Assembly (NCBI RefSeq): GCF_027580225.2
Contig: NC_073337.2
Coordinates: forward strand, 14,490,001-14,554,000
Direction of reading: 5' to 3'
Source: Misgurnus anguillicaudatus
Lineage: Eukaryota > Chordata > Actinopteri > Cypriniformes > Cobitidae
DNA length: 64,000 nucleotides
Shown: positions 1-11,575 of the stretch, one piece after another
Position numbering within the stretch: the stretch's first letter is position 1
Layout: every line of letters begins with the position of its first letter
Notes under the pieces: model-generated
What the model saw: the letters and a program-made list of their open reading frames with translations, nothing else
Told to the model about the DNA's origin: nothing
The model's database searches: none
Program-made: the position numbers and the translations under genes

Positions 1-1240
1 TAAGATTGCTAGCGCCCACTTCCTTAATATCAGGGAATCAGATATGCCCATGATAAGTATATATTCCTTCCTTTGGGCTTGCATTCAAAATGAAGGGTTG
101 TCAGATCTTCACCATAGAATTATAACCTAGTAACCGAGTAAGAACTCTCTCTTATCTTCTTTACAATTATGTGATCTTTCACTAGGCATAGATGTATGTC
201 AGCATTGACATTTAGCAATGCTGATTGTGTTGAAAACATGGTGCCGTACCATATTTGAGCATTTTGTTTGTCTTCAAATGATTATTGCAATTCAATTCTT
301 TCCAGGTCTGGAAGTCTGTATTTTAACCCTGAATATTTTCTGTATTTTCATGACTGCAAGAATTCTGTGTATTTAGTTTAGCTTTTAGTTTGTATTTTGT
401 TTCTACTTCCCGTTTCTCCTTCCAGATTGTGTCCACCTATGCCTTATAATCCCACATTAGTTTTGTGCTCATTATTAGGTCTAATGCTTTTGTTATGTCT
501 CACAAATGTTTTCTTGTCCCAGATTTGGATCACTAATTTGCACTTGGTTCCTACCTTTGCTCCTTGTGTCTCCATACGTGATTCTTTGAACATGACGTCT
601 GCTAAACACAAATGAGATGACAGCACATTAAGATTTGCGAAAAATACGGCCAGAGGCAATGCTGGTGATTGAAGCATATGGCTTATGCTGACAATAGCTG
701 TGTGGTTTACGTTTTGGCATTAAGGGATTTTGGGGAATTACAGAGCAATATAGAGGTTTTGTAGACATCATAATTGGTTCATCTAAGGCTTGCAGCCAAC
801 CACATCAAATAGGAACTAAACACAAGTTCACAACACTACTGTAGCCAGTAAACAGTGTATGAAGATGTAAGCCGTCAGCTCATGTCAATATAAAATACCA
901 ACTGCCTATAATGGTGTTTGCCAAGGTGAGCGAACCTACTGTTTAAATAAGTGCGTAAATCATCCTACAGCATTGTGCTACAGACTTGAATTATACTTTA
1001 AACCAAGTGTCTTGTTGAGCAGATCGGTGTTATTCGTTTTTTAGGCACTTGACCTGGTTGAACAAAACATGGATTGTACTATAGAAAGGAATGACTTACG
1101 CCATGTGTAGCGAACAGAATATCATAGAAATATAGGGGGATTGCCTTTTTGACCATTATGTAACCTCACAACAGCTTGCTGTAACATTAGGAATTCAGCA
1201 TAGCAATCCTGTGCATCATGTCAAGTTTTGCATGATGCGA
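1..1240. other. Gene-free stretch, nothing recognised
   Basis: AT-rich DNA with no open frame that looks like a gene, no terminal inverted repeats and no simple repeat of note. Positions 395-600 are pyrimidine-rich and could be a worn retrotransposon tail, but I cannot tie it to a family. A short frame at 397-615 has no recognisable domain. Confidence 0.5.
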
Positions 1241-1248
1241 AAGTTTAA

Positions 1249-1719
1249 AGTGCACCTATTTCATTGCTAAAAACAACGTTATTTTATGTATTTGGTATAA
1301 TAAAATGTGTTTGTGTGGTTTATGGTTCAAAAAACACATTATTTTCCACACACCATACATTTTTGTAGCTCCAGATTTTACTCTCTTCCTGAAACGCACA
1401 AATTTGAAAAACGCTCCCTGATTGGCCAGCTAATCTGTACATTGTAATTGGCCTGAATACCTCTGACGTCAGCCGGAAACCATGTTTGAAAGATTCAGTC
1501 AGGATTCAGTTAACTTACAGGCTGTGAGTCAAAGCGGGAGGAATTACCATAATGTCGGTCTTGTCTACATCACCAATCCTAGGAAGCAAACTGTTGCCTA
1601 CAACCCTTGTGTTTGTTGTAGTCCAAGAAAAGAGATTTACGTTGTGTCATCGTTTACTTTGAGGTTTGTACCGAGGGGCAACCTTCCGATCTCTCTGATG
1701 AAGCCAATAAGGAAGTGAC
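1249..1719. repeat. TTAA-bounded dispersed repeat (reference copy)
   Basis: The stretch is bounded by TTAA at 1245-1248 and 1720-1723. Its left part (about 1245-1395) has a second copy at 31168-31261 plus 32453-32525, where the copy is split by a 1.2-kb insertion. This copy therefore shows the uninterrupted arrangement. Terminal inverted repeats are weak. A TTAA target suggests a piggyBac- or Kolobok-like origin, which is an inference. The 78-codon frame at 1482-1718 lies within it and has no recognisable domain. Confidence 0.55.
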
Positions 1720-1723
1720 TTAA

Positions 1724-2257
1724 ACTGCAATTCATCGACTGGCCGCTAGATGCAGGCTCCAAAAGGGAATCAATTCCCATAGACCACCATGTTCAAAACT
1801 TTACAGTAGAAAATAATTAGTGCTGGGCAAAGATTAATCGCGATTAATCGCATACAAAATTAAAGAGATTTTTGGCATAATATATGAGTATGTGCTGTGT
1901 GTAATTATTATGTATAAATTGATACACACAGATTCATGTATGTATTTAAGAAACATTTACATGTTTATATATATTTATTTATATTTTTATATATTATATA
2001 TTAAATATAAATTTAAAAAATGTATATATAAGTAAAACAATTCTGAAATGAATATATGAATGTGTGTGTGGTTAAATATACATAGTGGTTGGACACAGTA
2101 CACGCACATATATTATGCCAAAAATCACTTTTATTTTGTATGCGATTAGTCGCGATTAATCTTTGCCCAGCACTAAAAATAATATGTTTACAGCCTGGTA
2201 CAAAAAGTTATTTTGATCTATGCAGCTAATTTAGCCATTCATGACAACTGTGAGGGG

Positions 2258-2259
<2 letters not shown>
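1724..2259. repeat. Dispersed repeat split by the 1818-2175 hAT element
   Basis: It starts directly after TTAA at 1720-1723 and resumes after the hAT insertion and its duplicated target, running to the TA array. It resembles a common cyprinid dispersed repeat that I recognise from memory. No coding potential is seen. Confidence 0.4.
1818..2175. mobile_element. Non-autonomous hAT element, 358 bp
   Basis: The terminal inverted repeats begin TAGTGCTGGGCAAAGATTAA and the match extends over about 40 bp at each end. The element is flanked by a perfect 8-bp target duplication, AAAATAAT, at 1810-1817 and 2176-2183. The TAGTG tip and 8-bp duplication are hallmarks of the hAT superfamily. The interior is AT-rich and lacks a transposase frame, so mobilisation would need a partner element in trans. 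Confidence 0.9.

Positions 2260-2349
<90 letters not shown>
2260..2349. repeat. (TA)n microsatellite, about 45 units
   Basis: An uninterrupted TA array that follows a GGGGGG run. Arrays of this length are usually polymorphic and can extrude as cruciforms. Confidence 0.98.
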
Positions 2350-2352
<3 letters not shown>

Positions 2353-2654
2353 AGGGTCACATATTTTAAACACGGTTCTTCAAATATAACAAGCAATGCT
2401 TTTACTTAAGAGCAGTGGCAGTAGGGGATGCTGGGTGTTGTCTTTTGTATTAAAATAGATTCTTCACTCTGTTAGGGAAGTGATGTCAGCAGTATAGTTA
2501 AACAGTTAAGCACTCTTCCATTAGGCACAAGCCTGTGATACATAGCTATATCAAAACTCAAAGCATTAAGTGTGTGTGTGTGTATGCTACCAATGGATTT
2601 GTTGTTTTTGCAATGTTATAGTGATAATATATAATTATTTCTCAGTATCTTTAT

Positions 2655-3073
2655 TAGAATACAACCAGAAAATACAGGAAATGTGTATATAGTTTTAAAA
2701 ACAGTATAAAAGTATAAGCTGAAGGGTCAAGAATTTATGGTAAACTCCCCTTCCACTTCAGCAATAGCAGGCAGCTGCAGGATCTCTTAAACCTAAATAA
2801 AATTAAATCCTAATTTCTAGTTCTAATCGAATGACTTCAGGACTTCAGTCTTCTCAAAAAAGCTCAAGCTGTGTTTCGTGCCAAGAGGGGTCACACTAAA
2901 TACTGACTAATGCCTGAGGAAGTAATTCAGTACTGAAAATTTAGTTTTTAATTTTGTATACATATTTCCTGTATTTTCTGTTTGTATAAAGTGTGAAAAA
3001 TAAATATGGATGGACAAACTTTGCTAAAACATCAAAGCTGGTGATGGTGGCCTAAGACTTTTGCATAGTACTG
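2655..3073 (-). mobile_element. Tc1/mariner remnant
   Basis: The right end reads CTAAGACTTTTGCATAGTAC, ending ...TACTG next to a TA dinucleotide, which is the typical fish Tc1 terminus. An internal inverted pair (about 2663-2710 and 2940-2990, both around the CAGAAAATACAGGAAAT motif) is the expected long Tc1 inverted repeat. The outer left terminus and nearly all transposase sequence are missing. Strand is arbitrary. Confidence 0.7.
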
Positions 3074-3084
3074 TATATAAATCA

Positions 3085-3575
3085 GAATTCCTCAGAATCC
3101 CTCTCTTTCCTTTGAAAGGTATGAATCATTAGGACGAGTCCACGTTTGTCTTAATTAGCTGCAGCGGAAGCTCGTGAGAAGAAGAGCCTGTAAATGCAAT
3201 AACTTGGTTTGCTGAGCCGAAACTCGACACTGCCTTAAACCGCAGCGGAGATGCGGGTGGTTGCCGGGAGAGAAAGGAATCATGGGAGCACAGTACCTTA
3301 TCCAAACCCCTCTTTCTCAATATTACCTCTCACCGACACATAATTGAGGGCTGCGGAGGATAGTCTACTTTATTTTAGTCCACACGTCTGGGATCTATTC
3401 TCTTCCACAGACAGACGAAATGAGGCGAAGAATAATGATTTTGCCGAAGACGAGCTGTTATTTTATATTAGGCGGCGCTAAGTGCTTGGGTAACTTTAAT
3501 TTACGGCGTACACCCGTGTCTCTAACACTCATTGGTATTCTTTACTGTGTATATTTGTTGGTTTAGACAGTTTTG
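3085..3575. other. Low-repeat stretch, possible conserved non-coding element
   Basis: The composition is more balanced than the surroundings, with homeodomain-like TTAATTAG near 3150 and no inverted repeats or simple sequence. A 63-codon reverse frame (3129-3320) has no recognisable domain. Conservation cannot be judged from one sequence, so regulatory function is only a suggestion. Confidence 0.25.
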
Positions 3576-3581
3576 CACCAC

Positions 3582-4790
3582 CAGGGCTCAAAATTAACTT
3601 TTTTATTTGGTAGCACTGGTGCTCCCAACTTTAAAGAGTTAGGAGCACCAGCAAAAATTTAGGCGCATCCATCCAAAAATTAAAAAGCACCACAACTACA
3701 ATGTAAATGTTAATAGATTTATTTTATTAAAAAATAAAACACCACCACCAGGCTTTACACGTCCTATGGCCAGCATTTAAAAGTTGGTCTTCTATTTTAT
3801 TTTATTTTTTTGCTGCATAAATTCCTAAATTAAAACCCAAATGCTGTTGAAATAGTATAGCAGCAATAATAATTTAACAATTACAGGTAACATGATTATT
3901 ATATAGAAAATCTAGCAAACAAGTAAAACACTGATTAATTGTGACATTACAAAAGTGACCCTAATATAGAAGGCTAATATATATTGGTATTGATAACTGC
4001 ATTACCAAGATGTTTTTACTACTAAATAGTAAAATAGTAAGTTTTAAAAATACAACAAAAACATACCATCAGCATTGTCGTATTCCACAGCAACATGGAC
4101 CACAAGGATGTTTGTCGAATGTCCATTCACCAGCGCATGCGCACATACACCATCAAACACCCTTTGACAGACAGGTCGGTGTCTCCATCAATAATAAACA
4201 CATTTGTCATGACACGTCTTGTATTTTTGGCACTTTCGCCATGTTTAAGCAAGGTAACTTACGTCTGGCGCTTAAAATGTTTTGATTCCGCCATTAACGC
4301 CGTTTTACAGGATTTACAGTAAACACAGTAAGATACATTTTCATAGCGGAGACACTCGAAATCTTTAAGCCACTCTCTCTGAAAGGTTTAACGTCAACTT
4401 GTATTTTCCGGTGGTGAAGTTACATTTGAATCCGGATCGTCGTAAAAAAATACAGTAATAACCTTGGCTGTAATCGGCTCACTCTCGTCATGCTCGTGAC
4501 GCGTTCGTCTTTTCACATTTCCGCGCTTCACGGCAACAAGGAATGACTTACGCTCATATTAGCCAATCTGCGGTCTCCATTAAACGCAAGAACTTAATGG
4601 TGAAATTTGATTGGTTATGTATCGTTGGAGAGAACACTGAACCTGGGACAGCGCCAGCACACAGGATCACAATCAACTCGCGTCACAACAAAATGGGCAG
4701 TCGCACAAATGCTCCCAAATATATTTTAAGGTCGCACAGATTAAATTTCGGTCGCATATGGGACCAAAATGGTCGCAATTTCGAGCCCTG
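3582..4790. mobile_element. hAT-like non-autonomous element, about 1.2 kb
   Basis: The ends are CAGGGCTCAAAATT at 3582 and its near complement AATTTCGAGCCCTG ending at 4790. Degenerate repeats of a 'GCTCCCAA / GGTCGCA' type fill the subterminal regions. The CAGGG tip fits hAT. The 8-bp flanks (TGCACCAC and GCCACATT) do not match, so the boundary or superfamily call is less certain than for other elements here. Short frames inside (4010-4322, 4543-4875) show no recognisable transposase motif. A similar architecture occurs at 46570-47994. Confidence 0.65.
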
Positions 4791-5131
4791 GCCACATTTT
4801 ACAGCGGTCACAAGGGACGCCAGTCGGAGTTGCACAAAAAATGTCCGTCACGGATTGTCTTCCTACCAAATTTGAATTAGCGCCCTGATTACACCAACTG
4901 GGTGAGTGAGACGCAGATGGATTATGGATGGGATCTGTACATGACCCTGCTGCCACCATTAAATGGGAAAGATAGACAGTCAGCTGGCATTTGTCGCTCT
5001 TTCGTACATATTGTGTATTCTTACTACATGCTGTTTCATGTAGTTCATCTTACTGATCAGTACAGTACTGAAGCTTTACATCTGAGACTGGTGGTGATGC
5101 TTGCCTATACTTGCTGTGATGGTTGCCAGAG

Positions 5132-5282
5132 GGCAGTCGTTGCCTAATGGTTAGAGAGTCATGCTTGTAACTCGAAGGTTGCTGGTTTGAGTGGCACATT
5201 TTCCTCAATTGCTCTCCAGGTGCTTCAGTGATGGCTGACCCCCAAAAATCCCATTTTGAATATGGGCTACCTTTTTCACTTT
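5132..5282 (+). mobile_element. Degenerate tRNA-derived SINE
   Basis: A tRNA-like head has an A-box-like TGCCTAATGGTTAGAGAG near 5141 and a B-box-like GGTTGCTGGTTTGAG near 5178, spaced as in a Pol III promoter. A body like that of fish tRNA SINEs follows (CAATTGCTCTCCAGGTGCTTC). It lacks a foldable acceptor stem and a CCA-side end, so it is a SINE relic rather than a tRNA gene. Confidence 0.6.
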
Positions 5283-5391
5283 TTAGCATTGCTAAGGTTT
5301 GCAGTCACTAAGATACTCTAGGTCCTTGCTAGCATGTTGCTATACGATTGTTAAGTTGGTCTGGTGGTTGCTAGGGGTAACGTGACAATAT

Positions 5392-5671
5392 TTTAGTTTT
5401 TGAAAAGAGGACAATGGGGGCAGAAGGCAGATGGACATTGCCATGGTGCTGAGGGTAATGATGGAGATGCAATTTGACCAATGTTTGCGTACATGACCAA
5501 GCATGGCGTGTGAGAAGGCGAGGCCTAAAGAGAAAGGTCAAAGCGATGCAAAAATGTACACAATGAATGGCAACTGTAGAAAGCAAATCTGAATGCCGAA
5601 CATTTCGGGTGAATTTATTTTTTGGCCGAACAAATTTTTTAAGCGACAAAAGAGGACGTATGGTCATCCTA
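5392..5671. mobile_element. Possible hAT-type MITE, one end recognisable
   Basis: The right terminus, AGAGGACGTATGGTCATCCT, resembles a terminal repeat common in fish hAT MITEs (from memory). An AAAAGAGGACA motif at about 5403 may be a worn counterpart. No matching target duplication was found. Confidence 0.35.
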
Positions 5672-5674
5672 GCT

Positions 5675-6295
5675 AGGGGGAAATCCTAAATCCTAAAGCT
5701 GCATTTGATATATTATGTGTCCACATCCTCAGTTACAAATGTAAGCACTAGGGTCATCTCTAAAATCTCTAAAAGTCAGAGGTCATTATACATTATGTCA
5801 ATAACATTGTCTTCTGCTTTGTGAATGTTACCTCATCCATATTGGTTTGTGCAACCATGCAACGAAGTGCTGGATTGTCTTTATTGTTATATCCTGTTGT
5901 CGACTGTTTGCCTACTTAAAGGCCCAAGGGAGTAGTTTGTTATCTTATTCTGTTTGCATTTATGCCGCCAACTGTTCCTGTGAACGATACAATCTTATTT
6001 CAGTCACTGCATCAAAGTCAGACGTCTTACGAGCCTGTTTGTTTACTGTCTGGCTCTCATAAATTTAAAGTCGAAGACCGGCCATGCCAAGAGAAACAAG
6101 ACTGATGGGATGATTAAAATGTTTTTATCCCAACATTGATGGAGGTAATGAATCTGTATAATTTCTGTTAACTGATGACTGATATTAAACGTTCCACTAG
6201 ACGCCAACTTACTAGTATAACATCATAACTAAAAAATTTTATGATTTATTTAACATTATATAATTCGGGTTTACCTCACAAGGGGCTTCATTATC
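5675..6295. other. Gene-free stretch
   Basis: No gene, inverted repeat or microsatellite is seen. A 71-codon frame at 5847-6062 has no recognisable domain. Confidence 0.4.
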
Positions 6296-6301
6296 CTTTT
6301 A

Positions 6302-6600
6302 TAGATGGTTTCATCGGACGCACGTGCGCTGAAGCGATACAAGTCTGGATCCGAACTTTACTTCCGGTTTCGTTTTTTAATGGTCTGACTAGTTGCTAAA
6401 CTATCTCTTGAACAAATGCCTTGTCGAAAATTACAAATGTTTTGGTTTCCTATGTAAGATGTGTGTTGTTTTTTTGCTTGTTATGTAAATAAACTACGTT
6501 TAAAGAACTTTGTTGTTATTTATTCTTAGAGGAGTTTACCGGAAGTTACGTGCGGACCACGACAGCCGCTTGTTTATGTTATTACTGCTGAAACCGTCTA
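6302..6600. mobile_element. 299-bp TA-target MITE, full copy 1
   Basis: The ends TAGATGGTTTCATC and GCTGAAACCGTCTA form an inverted repeat flanked by TA on both sides. A second full copy of exactly the same length lies in the opposite orientation at 58214-58512, and a 5' fragment lies at 30843-30960. The TA target suggests a Tc1/mariner-like transposase in trans; I cannot assign a named family. Confidence 0.85.
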
Positions 6601-6659
6601 TAAGAGGTTAAAGTAGGGGCAATCTTAACACATTAGTTGTAATAAGACATGACCAAATC

Positions 6660-7106
6660 TAGGGCTGTCACAATGATTAAATAATCGTCTCATCACGATT
6701 GTTTGACATCGTCGCAATGATTTTAGATCACCGCAATGATTGCACATCTCTTTAAAAAACACAAGGGGGAGCTGCAGCGCCTTTATAAAGAGGCAGAGAC
6801 AGTATCGGATGTCTCCTATCAGGCTGGCTATTATTTAAAGCCTGTTCTGGTATAGTCAGTTTATTTTGATTGCATTTTTATTTATTTTTCAGACACTTCA
6901 TTGTGTTTATTTTTAGTTTTTGAAAGATATATTTGTGTAAAAATTATTTAACGAAAAAATGTATGAGAATTAAATGTCAAAGCTATAAAAAAGACAATTA
7001 ATCATCATAATCGTCCAAGTCCTAAAACATGCAATCAATCGTCATAATCATCAAGATTTATTAGACAATTAACCACCAGCCACATTTCATAACCGTAACA
7101 GCCCTA
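6660..7106. mobile_element. Non-autonomous hAT element, 447 bp (copy 1)
   Basis: The ends are TAGGGCTGTCACAATGATTA and ...ACCGTAACAGCCCTA. The flanks ACCAAATC (6652-6659) and ACAAAATC (7107-7114) match at 7 of 8 bases, as expected of an older hAT target duplication. A closely related copy at 28173-28554 has a perfect 8-bp duplication, which confirms the family assignment. Confidence 0.88.
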
Positions 7107-7159
7107 ACAAAATCTCTTTTTGTATTCTGAGTTTTTTATTATTTTGTACTTTTTTAGAC

Positions 7160-7359
7160 TCTGATTTATTGCACGTTACATCCAAAACACACCCATGACT
7201 CATTAAGAGAATAGGTACAACCCTTTTGGACTATTCACCTGGCGCCCCGACCATTTTTTTGTCGTTATACTAGCAAAAGTGGATTCGGACACACCCTTGC
7301 CCAGTGCACCTGCGCCCTGCGGTTCAGACCATGCATTTAGATTTTTAAAATAGGGCCCA
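7160..7359. mobile_element. 3' fragment of a DNA transposon ending ...AATAGGGCCCA
   Basis: The terminus TTTTTAAAATAGGGCCCA, with preceding text such as GACTCATTAAGAGAATAGG, matches a cyprinid DNA repeat I recognise from memory. The opposite end is absent, so the fragment is truncated. Superfamily is undetermined. Confidence 0.45.
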
Positions 7360-7429
7360 TTTTGTCATAAGGTAGAGACAGATGCAAATGTTTGTGCAAC
7401 GATTTATATTGCGATAGGTATAGCTTTAA

Positions 7430-8480
7430 AAAGGCAGCTGTTACCACACTTACAGCTTTTCAGTGAAACCTAAGCAGAATTTTAATGGCTTTCGCTATCC
7501 CATAATTCCACTGATAAGGCCTGGAAAAGACCAGAGGCCAGCCTGGTGTATAAATCTGTCTCATAGCAACAGCCCTAAAGTCCAAGAGAAAGAGAGAGAT
7601 AGCGAAAGTAGCGTCTAGATTCATCAGCAACACTTAAATTAGCCGCATTAAAATCACCTTCCAGGGTCCTCTGGTGGCCTGTTCTCCTTTGAATTACAAT
7701 AAGATAAAGCCCAACGTCTCTCCCAAACGGACGGCATACTTTTAAGACGACCCGGCTCTGTCAATCACTCGGTATCGTCCTTTTTTCTGTCATTACCCTT
7801 CCAATACTAATAATGTTAGAAACAAACAGTGCAAAGATAAGGGGCCTTTTAAAACAGGATGCATTATTTAGCACCAGGCGCTAATGGTCCTGATCGGCGT
7901 GGAACAATTGAATAACATCAGCCGATAAGGAGCGTTCCCTCTCCAGATCGGCCCTGAAACTGTAGATAGCACGGTCGAACGAAAGGTTTATCGGAGCAGG
8001 GGGTGTGTAAGAGAGAGAGAGACGGTCTAATAAAAAACAATGTTAGCATCAGAAATTCACATCGCTGCAAAAGACTTCGAGCAGAGGAAGAAAAATCAAT
8101 GGGGCGGTGGTCAGTATTAATCTAACATCAATATAGGCAGTATCTTTTACTTTTCATGGTAATTGCCCAAGTGATCTCCTAAAGTGGCTCTCAAGTGCTT
8201 TAAGGGCCAACTGATAGCATCTTATCGGCCCTCAGGAGGCCTCAAGGGGGACAGGGGTCCTGGGCCTGTGTGTGTGCATACGAACAAGGTCTGAGAGGAA
8301 GTGAGCAGCTAAACTCTCAATGCATCTACCTTTCAACGCCATTTTCGCGTCATTTCTGTCCTTTTTTTAGACCCAGGGCTTGACGGCACATGCTATTTAA
8401 GGGTTGAAGTTATGTCAGCTATGTCCAAATGTGAGAATGAAACCATCTCCTGGCAATTCTCAGTCCATTCAGATAGACGT
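7430..8480. other. Low-repeat stretch with repeated TTATCGG motifs; possible regulatory region
   Basis: About 1 kb without inverted repeats and with more balanced base composition. The motif CCGATAAG/CTTATCGG or its TTATCGG core occurs at about 7922, 7988 and 8221. These are GATA-like cores with a fixed 3' CGG. No coding frame is supported. This is a good candidate for a conserved non-coding element, but conservation must be tested by alignment. Confidence 0.35.
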
Positions 8481-8935
8481 GTGCGCGCATATGTGTGTCC
8501 CAAAAGGCATCGCTACTATTCATCGCTCTGAGCACATTTGCAAGTTTTAACAGTGACTTCTCTAAAAGGCATTACTCCCACGCTCAGACCTTCATTTTCC
8601 GGCGAGCGCGACTCTTTTTTTCCTTTTCTTTCGTTCCTTTGCTTGCTCTTTTCCTCTCTCTCTACTTCCTCTCAATAATTCAATCCAATTCAGGGCATGA
8701 CCACAGACTTTTACAGTAGCACTGAATGTATTCAACTCTATATTTAGAAAAAACTGCTAGCAATATACTGTATACGTATCCTGTGTTGCACTATTCCGAG
8801 TCTGCTAACACACACACACACACACACCATGTCAAAAAATAATTATTTATAAGACATATTTCAAGGTGAACACACAAACAATTTTGTAATTATAAACCAG
8901 ACCTTATATTTGTATTGTGTTGTGTCAGACAGGGA
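8481..8935. other. Gene-free stretch with a short (CA)n tract
   Basis: Pyrimidine-rich 8600-8670 and a short CA run at about 8809-8827. A 74-codon frame (8495-8719) reads through low-complexity sequence and is not supported as a gene. Confidence 0.5.
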
Positions 8936-9302
8936 GTAAATTTCAACGAGATGCCCAGCCGATGCCTGACCAATGACCACCGGCGAAACCAGTTTAATTC
9001 GCTTACTCGTTCACATACCCCTATAGTATTTATATATATAAATATATATGTATCTCTCTCAGGGGTGTTCCTCCTCCTAGGAGTTTCCCCCCTGGACTAG
9101 CCAGGAGGGTTTTTCTCCTAGGTTTTTTTTCATCCCCTGGAAAGGTCCACCACCTTTGGCTTAACTTACTACTTTAATGTATACGTTACATTATTACTAT
9201 ACTCGCTTTTCTATGCTTTTCCTACATCTATTAATGTAAAGCTGCTTTGAAACAATTAAGAATTGTGAAAAGCGCTATATAAATAAAATTGAATTGAATT
9301 GA
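8936..9302 (+). mobile_element. L2/CR1-type LINE 3' end
   Basis: The 3' tail GAAAAGCGCTATATAAATAA, followed by tandem ATTGA units ending at about 9302, is characteristic of L2-like non-LTR retrotransposons in fish. The upstream text with CCTCCTCCTAGG and TTTCATCCCCTGG fits their 3' untranslated region. No reverse-transcriptase frame is present, so this is a 5'-truncated, dead-on-arrival copy. The repeat tail sets the strand as plus. Confidence 0.7.
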
Positions 9303-9379
9303 ACCTCACACACGACACACAGATGTTTACACTCAAACCAAAAATGTGAGATTTTTCTGTGCTCTCTGTGTACATATGC

Positions 9380-9640
9380 GATGCTTTTGAAATCATCCCC
9401 TATCAGATCGATTTGCAAAGCCCCTTGATATAGCCACGCCCCCCTTCACAACCTGAGATCTGATTGGCTTGCCAGTTGAAGTGCCTGCAGGTGAGGGGCT
9501 AATGCCAGGGGGCTGGATGTCTTGGTGTGGCAGGCACAGGGTACTCTCCTGTGCCAGGCACTGGCACCCTGCCCTCTGAGGAGATCTCCAGACGCACACA
9601 CGCGCATACACACACTGTGATGAGAGCATTTAGCCTGTGC
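9380..9640. other. GC-richer unique stretch with nested hairpins
   Basis: It contains GGCACAGG-(7 nt)-CCTGTGCC at about 9533-9555, followed directly by TGCCAGGCACTGGCA, so two hairpins lie side by side. It also has a CCACGCCCCC SP/KLF-like box and TGATTGGCT (CCAAT box) upstream. This could be a regulatory element. A reverse 78-codon frame is not convincing. Confidence 0.3.
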
Positions 9641-9649
9641 AGTTAATTT

Positions 9650-10380
9650 AACAGAATATTAAGGAATCTTCTTAGAATGGCTCTGATATATCTAATGAAA
9701 ATGTTCGGAAATCTCTCGGACCATATAAAGTGTTTAGGATTATCCAACATCTATACAAATAAAGCCGTTCATCGCATTAAGGCAAGACAGTGCTATAAAT
9801 AGACTCTAATACTAATGCAGATTTTAAGAAGACACCAAACTGTGTTCATCGTTTGATTGCATTTTTGTCACTAATTTCGATTCCCTTAATAGTGTACCCT
9901 AATGCCATATATTACCAAGGAATTAACCATTTCTTGTTTATTACAGCTCACCTCAACAACAACAAAATATCTCCCACCATACACACACACATCTCTCCTC
10001 TTTTCGACAGTCAATCACTTTTTTAGAAGAATGAAATGTAGATTCCATATGGAAGTCTGTCGCTCTTTGCTCGCTCACACGGCACTTTGTTGGAACGCTG
10101 GAAGCGCAGCTTTACCATGGCAACTGCTCTCTCATCAAAAAAGCCTCCAATCGGCTTGAAATCAGCATGCAAAATGCCACTCAACCCTGTAGCCTTTATT
10201 AAAGTTTGCAGGGACTCAATTTAGAGATAGCGATCGTTTTCCTATTAAAAAGCACAGTGTAAGATAGTTTTCCCCCTCTTCTCCTTCTCTGTGTATAGCG
10301 GAAGGAGGGGTAGAGCCGGAGAGAGAGAGAGGGCTAATCAGCATAGGCTGATGTGATTTCGCTGTCACAAATCCCGCCTG
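9650..10380. other. Low-repeat stretch, no gene recognised
   Basis: There are no inverted repeats or TE ends. Positions 10100-10260 look unique and may be part of a conserved element. Frames at 9902-10159 (+) and 10216-10398 (-) carry no recognisable domain. Confidence 0.35.
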
Positions 10381-10389
10381 GGGCTCACA

Positions 10390-10600
10390 CAGCCCCACCG
10401 AGCTGGTGGAACCGCGGCGGGCTTAGCGGTCGCCGCGGCGACTTAGCTCCTCAGTAGAACGCCCCCCCCTCGCTGCCATCCCCTCCGCATCCACACCTCA
10501 AACCCCTTGCCGCTGATGGGGCGCAGACTGATAAGACCGAGTGATTCTGATTGGCTGCCTTCCTCATCTCTCGGTTTGGGAGTCTTTGTGAGTGTATGTG
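10390..10600. promoter_or_regulatory. Small CpG-rich segment, possible regulatory element
   Basis: This is a local GC and CpG peak in an AT-rich window. It has the perfect 14-bp palindrome GTCGCCGCGGCGAC (about 10428-10441), GATAAG near 10530 and a CCAAT box (TGATTGGCT) near 10549. No open frame or transcription start can be identified, so promoter status is a weak inference. Confidence 0.3.
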
Positions 10601-11310
10601 TGTCTGTGTGACCTGTAGCTGGTACATCGGAAGCTCTTGGGGTTTCTGGGTGATGCTTTGTAATTTGTAGATGGACAGAGAATTAGAGAACAGACGATGA
10701 AAAGAGGGAGTGAAATATAGGACATACCACTGGAGTGACCCTCACGGAGATAGATTTCCTCTTTAAATCCATTTCAGTTTTTTCTGATTATTCTATAGAC
10801 TGTATGACTTTGTAAATGTGAAGCGGAGGTCTGTCCGCTATCTATAATCTTTCTTGACACTCGACAGCATTGGTGAAAACAGTTGAGAAATGGGACATAT
10901 TTCAGTGTGAAATGGGACATTCATTGAGGAAAACACTGGACAGGACTTTTATTTTATGTAAGATAACTAGTTTTATCAGCTAAAAAAATCATTCCAGAGA
11001 ACAGAGAAAACAACTTGATAAAAAATGTGCATTAAACTGTGCTCAATAAGACAAGAAAAAAATGTTTAAGAAAATAAACCGGTTAAATTTGTATAAATTG
11101 AAATGAAAATTATATTATTTTTAAATGCCTTTAAGTTGCCTATAGATTCCTGTCAGATAAATTGACAGTAGTTGACCTGTAAGGAAAACTGATCAGGGAA
11201 GCCCGCACAAACTTTTGCGTTTAATAGTCCAAACACAGCCCAGAAGTCTAGGCTAAAACAATGCAAAATTTGGGCTGTCAGTTAAAATTGAATAGATGTC
11301 TAACCATAGC
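10600..11310. other. Gene-free stretch
   Basis: AT-rich with no repeat structure or coding frame worth naming. Confidence 0.5.
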
Positions 11311-11575
11311 CCAACAAAAAATTAAATAAAAAATAATGAAATGAAATGAAATAAAAATAAAATATAAAATAAAATATAAAATAAAATAAAAAAAAATAAA
11401 AATAAAATAAAAAAAATAAAAATTGATAAAAATAAATTTATTAAAAAAAAATAAAATAAAATAAAATAAAATAAAAATATAAAATAAAATATAAAATAAA
11501 ATATAAAATAAAATAAAATAAAAAATATAAAATAAAATAAAATAAAATATAAAATAAAATAAACAAAGAAATGAA
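11311..11575. repeat. A-rich low-complexity tract, (AAAAT)n/(AAAATA)n
   Basis: Irregular runs of AAAAT and AAAATA over about 265 bp. The 111-codon reverse frame across it (Phe/Leu/Ile/Tyr-rich) is a translation of the repeat and not a gene. Confidence 0.95.

Noticed and set aside
3582..4798. Assigning a definite 8-bp target duplication to the 3582-4790 element
   Set aside because: The flanks TGCACCAC and GCCACATT do not match well enough; likewise AGCACATT and ACATTATA for 46570-47994.
5132..5205. Possible tRNA gene
   Set aside because: A- and B-box-like words are present, but the acceptor and anticodon stems do not fold and a SINE body follows, so it is a SINE relic.
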